Below are positions 25,586 to 34,595 of a DNA stretch of 64,000 nt, one piece after another. This stretch comes from Pedobacter westerhofensis (lineage in GTDB: Bacteria > Bacteroidota > Bacteroidia > Sphingobacteriales > Sphingobacteriaceae), in contig NZ_FXTN01000003.1 in NCBI RefSeq assembly GCF_900182595.1, positions 186,001 through 250,000 of the forward strand, in the 5' to 3' direction. The notes under the pieces were generated by a model that searched no databases, had not been told where the DNA came from, and was given only the letters and a program-made list of their open reading frames with translations. Each line of letters begins with the position of its first letter. Position 1 is the first letter of the stretch. The position numbers and the translations under genes were made by a program.

Positions 25586-27451
25586 ATGCACCCCAAAATT
25601 TTTAGACTGGCTGTCATAGGTATGTTATTTACCATGACCGCTCAGGCACAACAACTGTACATGCCGAGAAATATCAAAGCTGCCTTCGAGAAAGGTACGC
25701 GTTCGGCTGATGGAAAACCCGGAAAACGCTACTGGCAGAATAAGGGTAAATATAATATGGCCCTTACGGTAACCCCGGTTGACAAACTTGTAAAAGGAAC
25801 AGAGACAATAGAATATACCAATAACAGTCCTGATACACTGCGCCAGATCGCTGTCAGGTTTGTAAATAATATCCATAAACCAGAAGCTCCCCGCTCGGGA
25901 TATGCCGGCGCGGACTTCCTTACCAGCGGACTCAGTATCAGTTCATTTGTGATCGGTGCTGATTCCTACGCAATAGATGCCAAAGACTGGGGAACAATCG
26001 GACTGGTTAAACTAAAAAAGGCAATCCAGCCCGGCGAAACTGCAAGAGTTAAAATCGGCTGGAGCTACCCGCTTTCTAAGGAAAGTGGCAGGGAAGGACA
26101 ACTGGACAGCACAACATATTTTGTTGCCTATTCCTTTCCAAGGATCTCGGTATATGATGACTACAATGGATGGGATATGATCCCCCATACAGACAGGGCA
26201 GAATTTTATAACGATTTCAATGACTATCAGTTTAGCGTAACGGCGCCAAAAAACTATGTGGTTTGGGCGACCGGCGACCTTAAAAATCCAGATGAAGTGC
26301 TGCAGCCAAAAATTGCGCAGCGCTTAAAGAAATCGCTGACCAGTGATGAGGTGATTTCTATGGCAAACGCCAGCGAAATGGCCAACGGCGAAGTAACCAA
26401 ACAAAATGCCTGGAATACCTGGAAATTCACAGCCGATCATATCACCGACGTTACTTTTGCGCTGAGCAACCATTATATATGGGATGCAGGAAGCGTGATC
26501 GTTGATCCTAAAACAAAAAGAAGATCAAGTGTACAATCGGCTTACGACTCAAAGGCTACAGATTTTACACATGGTGTGGAGTGGTCTAAGCTTGCACTGA
26601 ACTGGTTCTCGCTGAACTGGCCGGGCGTACCCTATCCTTTCTCAAAAATGACGGTAGTACAGGGTTTTGCTGATATGGAGTACCCGATGATGGTCAATGA
26701 TTCTACCACTCCTGATATGGAATTCAGCCAGTTTGTGATGAACCACGAGATCGCACATACTTATTTTCCTTTTTATATGGGGATCAACGAAACGCGTTAT
26801 GCCTATATGGACGAAGGCTGGGCGACTACACTGGAGTACCTGATCGCATGTGACCAGCTGGGAAAAGAAAAGGCTGCAGAGAACTATAAACAGTTCAGGG
26901 TAAAAAGGTGGATTGCCAGCAAAAACACGGAGGAAGAACTTCCGGTAATAACACCTACCACACTGGCTACCGGTAATAATGCCTATGTAAAACCCTCGCT
27001 GGCTTACCTTGGCTTAAAAGATATGTTTGGTGACGAGGCTTTCAAAAAATACCTGCGTGTGTACATGGACCGCTGGAACGGAAAACACCCTATCCCATGG
27101 GATTTCTTTAACTCGATTAACGATGCATCCGGTCAGGACCTTAACTGGTACTGGAACAACTGGTTCTTTAGCAATAATTATATTGATCTTGCCATTGATA
27201 AAGTATCTATTAAGGGTGATGAATATTCAGTTGCGCTGAACAACATTGGCGGTTTTGCGATACCTTTTGATGTAAAGGTAACTTATACCGACGGAACTAA
27301 ACAGCTGATCCATCAGACGCCGGCAGTCTGGAAAGCCAATCAGAAAGCTGTGTCAGTCCAGTTCAGTGCACAAAAAGCAGTAGCTGCAATCATGATTGAC
27401 GGAGGTATTTATATGGATGCTACCCCGGCAAATAACGACTGGAAAAAATAG
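25586..27451 (+). CDS. M1 family zinc metallopeptidase
   Basis: This 621-residue secreted peptidase has a signal peptide ending MTAQAQ. The zinc site is HEIAH at residues 387-391 plus Glu410, 18 residues after the second histidine, as in M1 aminopeptidases. The N-terminal region is a beta-sandwich domain. The usual GAMEN substrate motif is replaced by MEYPMM at about residues 365-370, as in several Bacteroidota members. The protein is predicted to be periplasmic or extracellular. It is monocistronic with its own promoter and terminator. Confidence 0.93.
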   Translation: MHPKIFRLAVIGMLFTMTAQAQQLYMPRNIKAAFEKGTRSADGKPGKRYWQNKGKYNMALTVTPVDKLVKGTETIEYTNNSPDTLRQIAVRFVNNIHKPEAPRSGYAGADFLTSGLSISSFVIGADSYAIDAKDWGTIGLVKLKKAIQPGETARVKIGWSYPLSKESGREGQLDSTTYFVAYSFPRISVYDDYNGWDMIPHTDRAEFYNDFNDYQFSVTAPKNYVVWATGDLKNPDEVLQPKIAQRLKKSLTSDEVISMANASEMANGEVTKQNAWNTWKFTADHITDVTFALSNHYIWDAGSVIVDPKTKRRSSVQSAYDSKATDFTHGVEWSKLALNWFSLNWPGVPYPFSKMTVVQGFADMEYPMMVNDSTTPDMEFSQFVMNHEIAHTYFPFYMGINETRYAYMDEGWATTLEYLIACDQLGKEKAAENYKQFRVKRWIASKNTEEELPVITPTTLATGNNAYVKPSLAYLGLKDMFGDEAFKKYLRVYMDRWNGKHPIPWDFFNSINDASGQDLNWYWNNWFFSNNYIDLAIDKVSIKGDEYSVALNNIGGFAIPFDVKVTYTDGTKQLIHQTPAVWKANQKAVSVQFSAQKAVAAIMIDGGIYMDATPANNDWKK

Positions 27452-27468
27452 GATCCAATTTTTTTTTT

Positions 27469-27505
27469 AAAAAGCCATCTTATTCATTTTGAGATGGCTT
27501 TTTTC
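27469..27505 (+). terminator. Intrinsic terminator after the M1 peptidase gene
   Basis: AGCCATCT pairs with AGATGGCT around a 12-nt A/T-rich loop. A flanking A run and a TTTTTT tail extend the helix. Confidence 0.85.
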
Positions 27506-27629
27506 GTATAGAAAATACGTTATATTCACAAATCAATGTATTATTTTCATAATTTTTAATTATTGTTTTTATTTAAGATATTTAAGTATTAATTTTACCG
27601 GTATAATTTTACTTAAAACAAAAACGAAT

Positions 27630-27848
27630 ATGAATCATAGAGGACGTTTTCAGGTACAGGGTAAAAACCTGGAGGATTCCAACAGCTGGGCGCAGGAATC
27701 GCCGCTGCTGGCTATCACAGGAATGGAATTATTGAATAATTTAAATGGGCGTTTAAGTATTAACGATGCCAGGATAAGATCAAAGGGCTTTGCCAGATGC
27801 AGGCGATTTATTATAGCAGCCAGGGAAAATGGAGGCGTTAATATCTAA
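27630..27848 (+). CDS. Small hypothetical protein, probably a truncated ORF
   Basis: A 72-codon ORF begins at ATG 27630 (MNHRGRFQVQGK); the frame is open further upstream, but that part is low-complexity and AT-rich. The product is basic at its C-terminus, contains a conserved-looking SWAQESPL segment, and has no signal peptide. It ends at TAA 27846, after which the same frame continues open to 27944. The interruption suggests a nonsense mutation in a gene of about 104 codons. The function is unknown. It belongs to an AT-rich patch of small genes unlike the neighbouring core genome. Confidence 0.6.
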   Translation: MNHRGRFQVQGKNLEDSNSWAQESPLLAITGMELLNNLNGRLSINDARIRSKGFARCRRFIIAARENGGVNI

Positions 27849-27851
27849 AAT

Positions 27852-27944
27852 ATGGGAAAACCGCTCATCAAGTCCTTTCCTAAAAATTTCAGCGAAAGAT
27901 TGGATTTGGAGGTTCATTTAGGAATAGCATTTATAAAAGAATAA
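27852..27944 (+). pseudogene. In-frame continuation after the stop at 27846 (30 codons)
   Basis: This ATG is in the same frame as the 27630 ORF, separated only by TAA and one AAT codon. It encodes MGKPLIKSFPKNF and then a segment with SERLDLEVHLG. It could be the detached C-terminus of the preceding protein, or a separately initiated mini-protein. The next gene starts 2 nt after its stop. Confidence 0.45.
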
Positions 27945-27946
27945 AA

Positions 27947-28372
27947 ATGAAAAATCTGATGGAAGTATTAGCTATTGGTAGTTTTGTGGAGGATCCGCAA
28001 AACTACTCTGATTTAAAAGATTTTTGGAAACATACATTCACTGATCTGACTGGTTTGCCCGCTACAGCATACGTCAACAATCAATATGGAAACGGGAAAG
28101 AAATTCTTGATGGAAATCCTATTTTTACTTCAGTACTTGATGGTAGCAGGGGGATAAGAATTATCCAGACAGAGTTTGATGATGGGCAGCCGGCCCTTTC
28201 TTCATGGATAAACGAAACCACTATCGCTGACAGCCGCTTCGAAGAATTGGTAATTGCACTGCAATTAAGCTTTGATACATTTACAGATACAAGCCAGTTG
28301 ATCAGGTTATATGCGGATGAAACTTTGACACCAGCGATTCTTGAAAGCATCAATGAGAAATATTCTGCATAA
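27947..28372 (+). CDS. Hypothetical protein of the accessory patch
   Basis: This 141-residue acidic cytoplasmic protein has no signal peptide, membrane segment or recognised motif. Aromatic residues cluster early (DFWKHTFTDLTG), and the C-terminal half looks helical. It lies 2 nt after the upstream mini-ORF, which suggests a small operon 27630-28372. Its last codons lie inside a perfect 14-bp hairpin. A toxin-immunity role is conceivable for such a pair but nothing in the sequence shows it. Confidence 0.65.
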   Translation: MKNLMEVLAIGSFVEDPQNYSDLKDFWKHTFTDLTGLPATAYVNNQYGNGKEILDGNPIFTSVLDGSRGIRIIQTEFDDGQPALSSWINETTIADSRFEELVIALQLSFDTFTDTSQLIRLYADETLTPAILESINEKYSA

Positions 28373-28384
28373 TATTTCTCATTG
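28351..28384. terminator. Perfect 14-bp hairpin overlapping the stop of the 27947 gene
   Basis: CAATGAGAAATATT at 28351-28364 pairs exactly with 28371-28384 around loop CTGCAT. It covers the last codons of the upstream gene and faces the convergent dehydrogenase gene that ends at 28396. No long T run is present. Confidence 0.6.
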
Positions 28385-28395
28385 ACATGGTTCTT

Positions 28396-29319
28396 TTACA
28401 ATCGCTCCAGTTTATCAGCAAGCACCTCAGAAATCTTTCGGTAAGAATCGAAAGTCCAGCCGCCGATATGTGGTGTAAGGATTACTTTTGCAGAAGTTTT
28501 CAGCTCTTCATACCAACTTTGTTCAGCAAGGTTAGGGAATTTCTCCGCTTCCAGGACATCAAGTCCTGCGCCCATGATCCTGCCTGATGACAATGCGCCC
28601 AGAACCGCTTTGGTGTTCACGATTTCGCCCCTCGCAGTATTAATAAAAAATATCTTCTTTTTAAAATGGTACAAATACTCCTCATCCACCATCTGCCTGG
28701 TTTCTGCGGTTAATGGAATATGTAAACTCAGAACATCACTATGTTTTACGATCTCTTCCATACTGCATTCCTGTACATAAGCATCAGAAAAACCAGTTTT
28801 GTATTTATCATAGGCAATTACCCTTACACCGAATCCCGAAAGTTTCTGCGCAAAGCTGCTGCCCATAAAACCGTAGCCAATGATACCTACCGTTTTTCCC
28901 TTCAGCTCCCAGCCACGGTTTCCCTCACGGTCCCAGGTACCGTTCCTGATCTCTGTATCTGCCCTGCGGAGATTATTGATCAGCGATAGTAATAGTGCAA
29001 CCGCATGCTCACCTAAAGCATCCCTGTTTCCTTCAGGGGCATTGATCAGCAGGATACCTTTTTCATTGGCATAATCTTCATCTATATTATCAAGTCCTGC
29101 TCCCGCCCTTGCAACAAATTGAAGCCCCGGAGCGGCATCCATCAGTTCTTTATCAATCCTGAACTTGGTGCGTACGGCAATACCATCATATCCGGCAATT
29201 GCCGCCAGTGTTTCTGCTCTTGTAATTTTGGGAAGGTCATCAACTTCATACCCGAGTTGTTCGGCCCGTTCCTTAAATGCAGGATGCAGGTCGTCAACAA
29301 TTAAAATTTTACCCTTCAT
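28396..29319 (-). CDS. D-2-hydroxyacid dehydrogenase family protein
   Basis: This 307-residue NAD-dependent dehydrogenase has the Rossmann motif GIIGYGFMGSSFAQK. The catalytic set is NTARGE (Arg), an Asp/Glu in LDVLEAEKF, and His in TPHIGGWT. It resembles the SerA/LdhA family without the SerA C-terminal ACT domain. The substrate cannot be told from sequence; 3-phosphoglycerate and other 2-hydroxyacids are both possible. Its start overlaps the end of rsmA by 11 nt, so the two are co-transcribed. Confidence 0.9.
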   Translation of the reverse strand: MKGKILIVDDLHPAFKERAEQLGYEVDDLPKITRAETLAAIAGYDGIAVRTKFRIDKELMDAAPGLQFVARAGAGLDNIDEDYANEKGILLINAPEGNRDALGEHAVALLLSLINNLRRADTEIRNGTWDREGNRGWELKGKTVGIIGYGFMGSSFAQKLSGFGVRVIAYDKYKTGFSDAYVQECSMEEIVKHSDVLSLHIPLTAETRQMVDEEYLYHFKKKIFFINTARGEIVNTKAVLGALSSGRIMGAGLDVLEAEKFPNLAEQSWYEELKTSAKVILTPHIGGWTFDSYRKISEVLADKLERL

Positions 29320-30115
29320 CTGTTGTTATAGTTATTTTTGCGCGTTCAGCTACATGCTGCGTGAGGGTAATAAAATCCTGCACACTGAGTTGTTCAGCGC
29401 GTTTTTCAAAAAATATATGGTCGTCCATTTTCGCTTTCGGCAATACGCCGGACAAAGCATTGCGCAGTGTTTTTCTGCGCTGGTTAAATCCCGCTTTTAC
29501 TACCGTCCAGAATAATTTCTCATCGCATGGCAGCGTTTCAACCTTATTCCTGCTTAACCTGATCACGCCCGAATTTACTTTAGGCGGCGGATTAAAAGTT
29601 CCCGGTTTTACGGTGAACAAATACTCTATATCATAATAAGCCTGGATCAGGACACTTAATATACCATACTCCTTTGTTCCCGATTTCGAAGCGCAGCGTT
29701 CTGCCACTTCTTTCTGGAACATACCCACCATCTCCACGACATTGTCGCGGTGTTCAAGTACTTTAAATAAAATCTGTGACGATATATTATAGGGGAAGTT
29801 TCCGATAATGGCAAACTTGCCGGGGAAAACCGCCGTAAGATCCATCTTCAGGAAATCGCCGTTAATCAGCCTGCTGCCCATCTGCGGATACTTTTCATTC
29901 AGGAAATGATAAGATTCTGTATCTATATCAATCATGAAAGTCTCCAGGTTTTCCCTTTCCAACAGGATATCAGACAGGATTCCCATTCCCGGGCCCACTT
30001 CCAGCACCTGACGGTACTGATCGGTATGAATAAGGCCGTTCACAATCTTTTCCGCAATCTTCCTGTCGGTCAAAAAGTGTTGTCCTAAATGTTTTTTCGC
30101 CCTTACCAAACTCAT
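29309..30115 (-). CDS. rsmA: 16S rRNA dimethyladenosine transferase RsmA (KsgA)
   Basis: This 268-residue methyltransferase dimethylates two adjacent adenines near the 3' end of 16S rRNA. The SAM-binding motif VGPGMGILSD and the catalytic NFPY motif (GNFPYNISSQ) are intact, and the N-terminus KKHLGQHFLTD is typical. The dehydrogenase gene overlaps its end by 11 nt. Confidence 0.97.
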   Translation of the reverse strand: MSLVRAKKHLGQHFLTDRKIAEKIVNGLIHTDQYRQVLEVGPGMGILSDILLERENLETFMIDIDTESYHFLNEKYPQMGSRLINGDFLKMDLTAVFPGKFAIIGNFPYNISSQILFKVLEHRDNVVEMVGMFQKEVAERCASKSGTKEYGILSVLIQAYYDIEYLFTVKPGTFNPPPKVNSGVIRLSRNKVETLPCDEKLFWTVVKAGFNQRRKTLRNALSGVLPKAKMDDHIFFEKRAEQLSVQDFITLTQHVAERAKITITTDEG

Positions 30116-30316
30116 ATGCTATCCTTCTTATCTACTGAAAACGGCAACCGCCGTGATCATTGCTGCAAAATAACTAAAGTTTTACGACTAATTGCTTAAC
30201 AATAACCGCAAACAGCAGTAAGCTTACCAAATGAAAACAAATTACCGTATCAGCTTTACCTGAGTATGCAGGAAGCAGGGAAGTTTCATATTGCTGCGCT
30301 ATGAAAGGCATATAAA

Positions 30317-30364
30317 TGCGCTGCGACTGCGCTATTTTTCGATATATAGCGCAGTCGCAGCGCA
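30317..30364. repeat. Perfect 19-bp palindrome in the rsmA-pdxA intergenic region
   Basis: TGCGCTGCGACTGCGCTAT at 30317-30335 is exactly complementary to 30346-30364 around a 10-nt A/T-rich loop. It is GC-rich in a non-coding region, with a partial direct repeat (CTGCGCTAT) at about 30294. The rest of 30116-30574 shows no reading frame of note. It could be a REP-like element, the stem of a small RNA, or a divergent regulatory hairpin. Confidence 0.85.
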
Positions 30365-30574
30365 GTAATCGGGCTTGCAAAGCCTTCTGAAGCAGAATTC
30401 AGCCCAATGCTTCCGCAGCACTACCCCGAAAAGTCACATAGAAAATTCATGCGGACATAGGTATCTTTTAACAGCAGCGGTGGATGATCCTGGACAAGCA
30501 ACAGGACATATGACCCATGAAATAACAATATCCTGATGATTTTTCTGTATTTTGCGCTAAATTTTTATTTGAGC

Positions 30575-31654
30575 ATGAGCAATAAAATCAAAATAGGTAT
30601 CAGTATAGGCGACGTCAATGGCATTGGTTTGGAAGTTATTCTTAAAACCCTGGCCAATCAGAGCATTCTCGATTATTGTACCCCTATCGTTTATGGACAT
30701 ACCAAAGTAGCATCCTATCATAGAAAAGCCCTTGGTTTGGGGGATTTCACTTTCAACGTAATCAACAGCGCAGCGGATGCAAATCCGAAAAAAGCAAATA
30801 TGATCAACTGCTGGGAAGAAGATGTGAAAATTGAACTCGGCGTATCCACACCTACCGGCGGAAAATATGCACTGTTATCACTGGAAAAAGCTACTGAAGA
30901 TCTCGTTAACGGAAATATAGATGCTTTGGTTACCGCACCGATCAATAAACATAACATACAGTCAGACACCTTTCATTTTCCCGGACATACAGAATACCTG
31001 CAGGAACGCAGCGGCGCGTCAGACGTACTGATGTTTCTGGTGAGTGAGGATATCCGGGTTGGTGTAGTTACCGGGCATATCCCGATCACTGAAGTTGCAC
31101 AGAGCATCACCAAAGAAAAGATCGTCAAAAAACTGGTCATGATCAACGAGAGCCTTAAAAAAGACTTTTGGATTGAGAAACCAAAAATCGCAGTCCTGGG
31201 CCTTAACCCGCACGCGGGCGATAATGGTTTACTGGGGACAGAGGAACAGGATATCATCATGCCGGCCATACAGGAAGCGTTTGACAAAGGCGTGATCTGC
31301 TTTGGCCCTTATCCGGCTGACGGATTTTTCGGCAAAGGCAGCTACAAACAGTTTGATGCTGTTTTAGCGATGTACCACGATCAGGGACTGGTCCCTTTCA
31401 AAACCATCGCCTTTGGAAATGGTGTAAACTATACTGCCGGAATGAAATTCGTCCGTACCTCGCCAGACCATGGTACCGGATATGATATTGCCGGGAAAAA
31501 TGTGGCAGACCCTTCTTCATTTATTGAAGCAGTTTTCGCCGCAACACATATCGTAAATCACAGGCGCGAGCAGGAATCTCTGTTAAGCAATCAGTTAAGA
31601 AGCGGGGGTAAAATTATTGAAACTGCAGCCGATGTTAAAGATGATGCAAATTAA
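30575..31654 (+). CDS. pdxA: 4-hydroxythreonine-4-phosphate dehydrogenase PdxA
   Basis: This 359-residue enzyme acts in the DXP-dependent vitamin B6 pathway. The N-terminus KIGISIGDVNGIGLEV, the metal-binding segments FPGHTEYL and YHDQGLVPFK, and the ending region TSPDHGTGYDIAG are all typical. ATG 30575 was chosen over a frame opening 39 nt earlier because the family starts here. A yceD-rpmF-fatty acid cluster follows under its own promoter. Confidence 0.95.
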   Translation: MSNKIKIGISIGDVNGIGLEVILKTLANQSILDYCTPIVYGHTKVASYHRKALGLGDFTFNVINSAADANPKKANMINCWEEDVKIELGVSTPTGGKYALLSLEKATEDLVNGNIDALVTAPINKHNIQSDTFHFPGHTEYLQERSGASDVLMFLVSEDIRVGVVTGHIPITEVAQSITKEKIVKKLVMINESLKKDFWIEKPKIAVLGLNPHAGDNGLLGTEEQDIIMPAIQEAFDKGVICFGPYPADGFFGKGSYKQFDAVLAMYHDQGLVPFKTIAFGNGVNYTAGMKFVRTSPDHGTGYDIAGKNVADPSSFIEAVFAATHIVNHRREQESLLSNQLRSGGKIIETAADVKDDAN

Positions 31655-31701
31655 CCTTTAATAATATTTGTAAAACATTTTAGATATCCCAAATTAATTC
31701 A

Positions 31702-31709
31702 TACATTTG
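31702..31709 (+). promoter_or_regulatory. Promoter (-7 element) of the yceD-rpmF-fab cluster
   Basis: TACATTTG followed by CGGGC is a perfect -7 match. It lies just before the DUF177 gene and implies a transcript start near 31713, which decides against the TTG at 31707 as start codon. Confidence 0.6.
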
Positions 31710-31730
31710 CGGGCTAAAATTTTGTTACAA

Positions 31731-32270
31731 TTGAAACCTTTAAAACAATGTTCAATCCCGTTTACAGGCTTAAAAATTGGCAAGCATCAATTTGATTTTG
31801 AGATTGATAACAGCTTTTTTGACGCATTTGAGTACTCTTTAGTAAAAAAAGGAGAGCTTAAAGTAGATGTGGAGCTGGACAAGCAGGAGACAATGCTGAT
31901 TCTGATGATTCACATTGCCGGAACGATAAAACTGGATTGCGACAAATGTTTAGCGGAATTTGATTCTCCGATGGATGTTTCCGAAAGGCAGATCGTTAAG
32001 TTTGCTGAGGATGATTTGGAGAGTGATGATCTGGAGATCATCATGCTGAACAAAAAGGAAAGCAGTATTGATATATCTGAGATTCTATATGAATTGATTA
32101 CCGTATCAGTACCCTATATTAAGATCTGTGAGCAGAATGGCGTAGAAGGCCAGAAGTGCGATCAGGAGATGATCGATAGACTGGAAAGCCTGTCTTCACC
32201 ATCTCAACAGCAAGAAGAAAAAACAATAAGTGACGACCCACGCTGGGAAGCGCTACGAAAATTAAAATAA
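31731..32270 (+). CDS. YceD / DUF177 family protein
   Basis: This protein of about 179 residues is of the DUF177 type that precedes rpmF in most bacteria and is linked to 23S rRNA accumulation. Conserved features include CDKCLAEFDSPMDV and DISEILYELITVSVPYI. No ATG is present near the start. TTG 31731 (then KPLKQCSIPFTG) is preferred; TTG 31722 is an alternative. The promoter at 31702-31709 excludes TTG 31707. rpmF follows after 23 nt. Confidence 0.88.
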   Translation: MKPLKQCSIPFTGLKIGKHQFDFEIDNSFFDAFEYSLVKKGELKVDVELDKQETMLILMIHIAGTIKLDCDKCLAEFDSPMDVSERQIVKFAEDDLESDDLEIIMLNKKESSIDISEILYELITVSVPYIKICEQNGVEGQKCDQEMIDRLESLSSPSQQQEEKTISDDPRWEALRKLK

Positions 32271-32293
32271 TAATTTAAAATAATAAATCAGCA

Positions 32294-32485
32294 ATGGCAC
32301 ATCCTAAACGCAAGATCTCTAAAAGCAGAAGAGATAAAAGAAGAACACACTATAAAGCGGTAGCTCCTTCTTTCGCTACTTGTCAAACTACTGGTGCAAT
32401 CCACGTTCCTCACCATGCATACAACGTTGACGGTAACTTATACTACAACGGTAAATTGGTTATTGAAAATACCTCAATAGGTTAA
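32294..32485 (+). CDS. rpmF: 50S ribosomal protein L32
   Basis: This 63-residue protein begins [18 protein letters not shown], the highly basic L32 N-terminus. It contains a single cysteine, so the zinc-ribbon form is absent and this is the zinc-independent (C-minus) type. Its position between yceD and plsX is the conserved arrangement that ties ribosome and lipid synthesis. Confidence 0.97.
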   Translation: MAHPKRKISKSRRDKRRTHYKAVAPSFATCQTTGAIHVPHHAYNVDGNLYYNGKLVIENTSIG

Positions 32486-32585
32486 TTTTACTGAGAAATT
32501 GTTTGTGTTTTCAGCGTGTTTAAGTTTAACTTAGGCGCTTGGAAAAAAAGGCAATAACGCTTTACTCACAAACTGATTTTTTACT

Positions 32586-33524
32586 ATGAAAATAGGTCTC
32601 GATATAATGGGCGGAGACTATGCTCCCAAAGCTAACGTTTTGGGAGCAATAGCAGCTCATGAACTCTTATCGCCAAACGAGCATTTGGTGCTTATTGGCG
32701 ATACTCAGCAGATTAAGCCCATACTTGCTGAACAAGGCTTCAATGCCGATCACTTTGAATACATTCATACCGATGAAGTAATTGGTATGGGCGAACACCC
32801 TACCAGAGCAATTACCCAAAAACCAAATTCCAGTATTTCTGTAGGTTTCTCCATGTTGAAAAAAGGAGAAATTGATGCCTTTATCGGTGCCGGTAATTCG
32901 GGAGCGATGATGGTTGGCGCGGTATTCAGCGTAAAAACTGTACCCGGAATTATCAGGCCAAGCCTTTGTACCCTTGTTCCTAAACTGAACGGCGGAACCG
33001 GCCTGATGCTCGACGTAGGCGCTAATGCAGACTGTAAACCAGATGTTTTGGTGCAGTTTGGTATTGTTGGCAGCTTATATGCCGAAAATGTAATGCATAT
33101 CAACAACCCTAAAGTCGGACTGATCAATATTGGTGAAGAAGATGAAAAAGGAAATATGCTTAGCCTGGCTACGTTCCCCCTAATGAAAGAATGCAAGCAG
33201 TTTAACTTTATCGGAAACATTGAAGGACGTGATCTGTTCAACGAAAAAGCCGACGTTATTGTCTGTGATGGCTTCACTGGAAATATTATGCTTAAACTTG
33301 CAGAATCGTTTTATGTGATGACTATCCAGAAAGGCCTTAAAGATGAATTCTTCGACAGGTTCAATTATGAAAATCATGGAGGAAGTCCTGTACTTGGTGT
33401 AAATGCACCTGTTATTATTGGCCACGGTATCTCAACACCCAAAGCGGTGAAGAACATGGTGCTGCAGGCCAGGGAAATGATAACTACTGGCCTGGTAGAA
33501 AAAATACAGGCTGCTTTTAAATAA
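32586..33524 (+). CDS. plsX: Phosphate acyltransferase PlsX
   Basis: This 312-residue enzyme converts acyl-ACP to acyl-phosphate for phospholipid synthesis at the membrane surface. It opens with GLDIMGGDYAPKA and contains IGAGNSGAMMVGA and CDGFTGNIMLK, all family motifs. It starts 100 nt after rpmF and is followed by fabH after 12 nt. Confidence 0.96.
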   Translation: MKIGLDIMGGDYAPKANVLGAIAAHELLSPNEHLVLIGDTQQIKPILAEQGFNADHFEYIHTDEVIGMGEHPTRAITQKPNSSISVGFSMLKKGEIDAFIGAGNSGAMMVGAVFSVKTVPGIIRPSLCTLVPKLNGGTGLMLDVGANADCKPDVLVQFGIVGSLYAENVMHINNPKVGLINIGEEDEKGNMLSLATFPLMKECKQFNFIGNIEGRDLFNEKADVIVCDGFTGNIMLKLAESFYVMTIQKGLKDEFFDRFNYENHGGSPVLGVNAPVIIGHGISTPKAVKNMVLQAREMITTGLVEKIQAAFK

Positions 33525-33536
33525 ATTAAGATAAAA

Positions 33537-34526
33537 ATGAATAAAATTCACGCTGCTATTACTGCGGTTCAAGGTTATGTTCCCGATTATGTACTGTCTA
33601 ACAAAGAATTAGAATCACTTGTAGATACAACAGACGAATGGATCATATCCCGAACGGGTATTAAAGAGCGAAGAATCTTAAAGGGTGAAGGTCTTGGAAC
33701 CTCTGATATGGCCGTGCATGCTGTAAATGGCCTGCTCAAAAAACGCGGTATCAGCGCTGAAGAAATCGACCTGATCATTTTTTGTACTACAACCCCTGAT
33801 ATGCCATTCCCGGCTACAGCAAATATCCTTGGAGACAAAATCGGTGCTAAAAACGCATGGGGCTTTGATCTTCAGGCAGCCTGTTCAGGATTTATTTACG
33901 GACTTACTACCGGTTCACAGTTCATCGAATCCGGAAAACATAAAAAAGTACTTGTAGTTGGAGGCGATAAAATGTCGTCGATCATCGACTATACAGACAG
34001 GACTACCTGCATTATCTTTGGTGATGGCTGCGGTGCAGTACTGCTCGAACCAAACGAAGAAGGCAATGGCATCATGGATGCCATCCTGAAATCAGATGGT
34101 GCCGGCAGACAGTTTCTGAACCAGAAAGCAGGAGGCTCAGTCAAACCTGCCTCACATGAGACCGTGGATAACAAAGAACATTTCGTTTTCCAGGAAGGCA
34201 AAACAGTATTTAAATTTGCCGTAACCAACATGGCCGATGTTGCTGCCGAAATTATGGACAGGAATGAACTTACTGCTGATGATGTGGCATGGCTGGTGCC
34301 TCATCAGGCCAACAAAAGAATTATCGATGCTACCGCCGCAAGAATGGGCGTGGGATCAGAAAAGGTAATGATCAATATTGAACGTTACGGAAATACCACT
34401 AACGGCACCATCCCGCTATGTTTATGGGAATGGGAAAGCAAGCTCAAAAAAGGCGACAATATTGTGCTCGCTGCTTTTGGAGGCGGTTTTACCTGGGGTG
34501 CTGTTTACATTAAATGGGCGTACTAA
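33537..34526 (+). CDS. fabH: 3-oxoacyl-ACP synthase III (FabH)
   Basis: This 329-residue condensing enzyme starts fatty-acid chains from acyl-CoA and malonyl-ACP. The catalytic triad is Cys116 (ACSGF), His256 (PHQANKR) and Asn286 ([10 protein letters not shown]). Branched- or straight-chain primer preference cannot be told here. It lies between plsX and accB in the usual Bacteroidota lipid cluster. Confidence 0.97.
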   Translation: MNKIHAAITAVQGYVPDYVLSNKELESLVDTTDEWIISRTGIKERRILKGEGLGTSDMAVHAVNGLLKKRGISAEEIDLIIFCTTTPDMPFPATANILGDKIGAKNAWGFDLQAACSGFIYGLTTGSQFIESGKHKKVLVVGGDKMSSIIDYTDRTTCIIFGDGCGAVLLEPNEEGNGIMDAILKSDGAGRQFLNQKAGGSVKPASHETVDNKEHFVFQEGKTVFKFAVTNMADVAAEIMDRNELTADDVAWLVPHQANKRIIDATAARMGVGSEKVMINIERYGNTTNGTIPLCLWEWESKLKKGDNIVLAAFGGGFTWGAVYIKWAY

Positions 34527-34595
34527 TTTATACGTAATAAAATATTAACTTAGAGTCTTTATAAGACAGGAATCTTTTCAACAAAATACCAAAAA

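Noticed and set aside
30174..30380. A 68-codon minus-strand ORF with a hydrophobic C-terminus
   Set aside because: Its N-terminal part is made by one arm of the 19-bp palindrome, and it has no promoter or recognisable motif.
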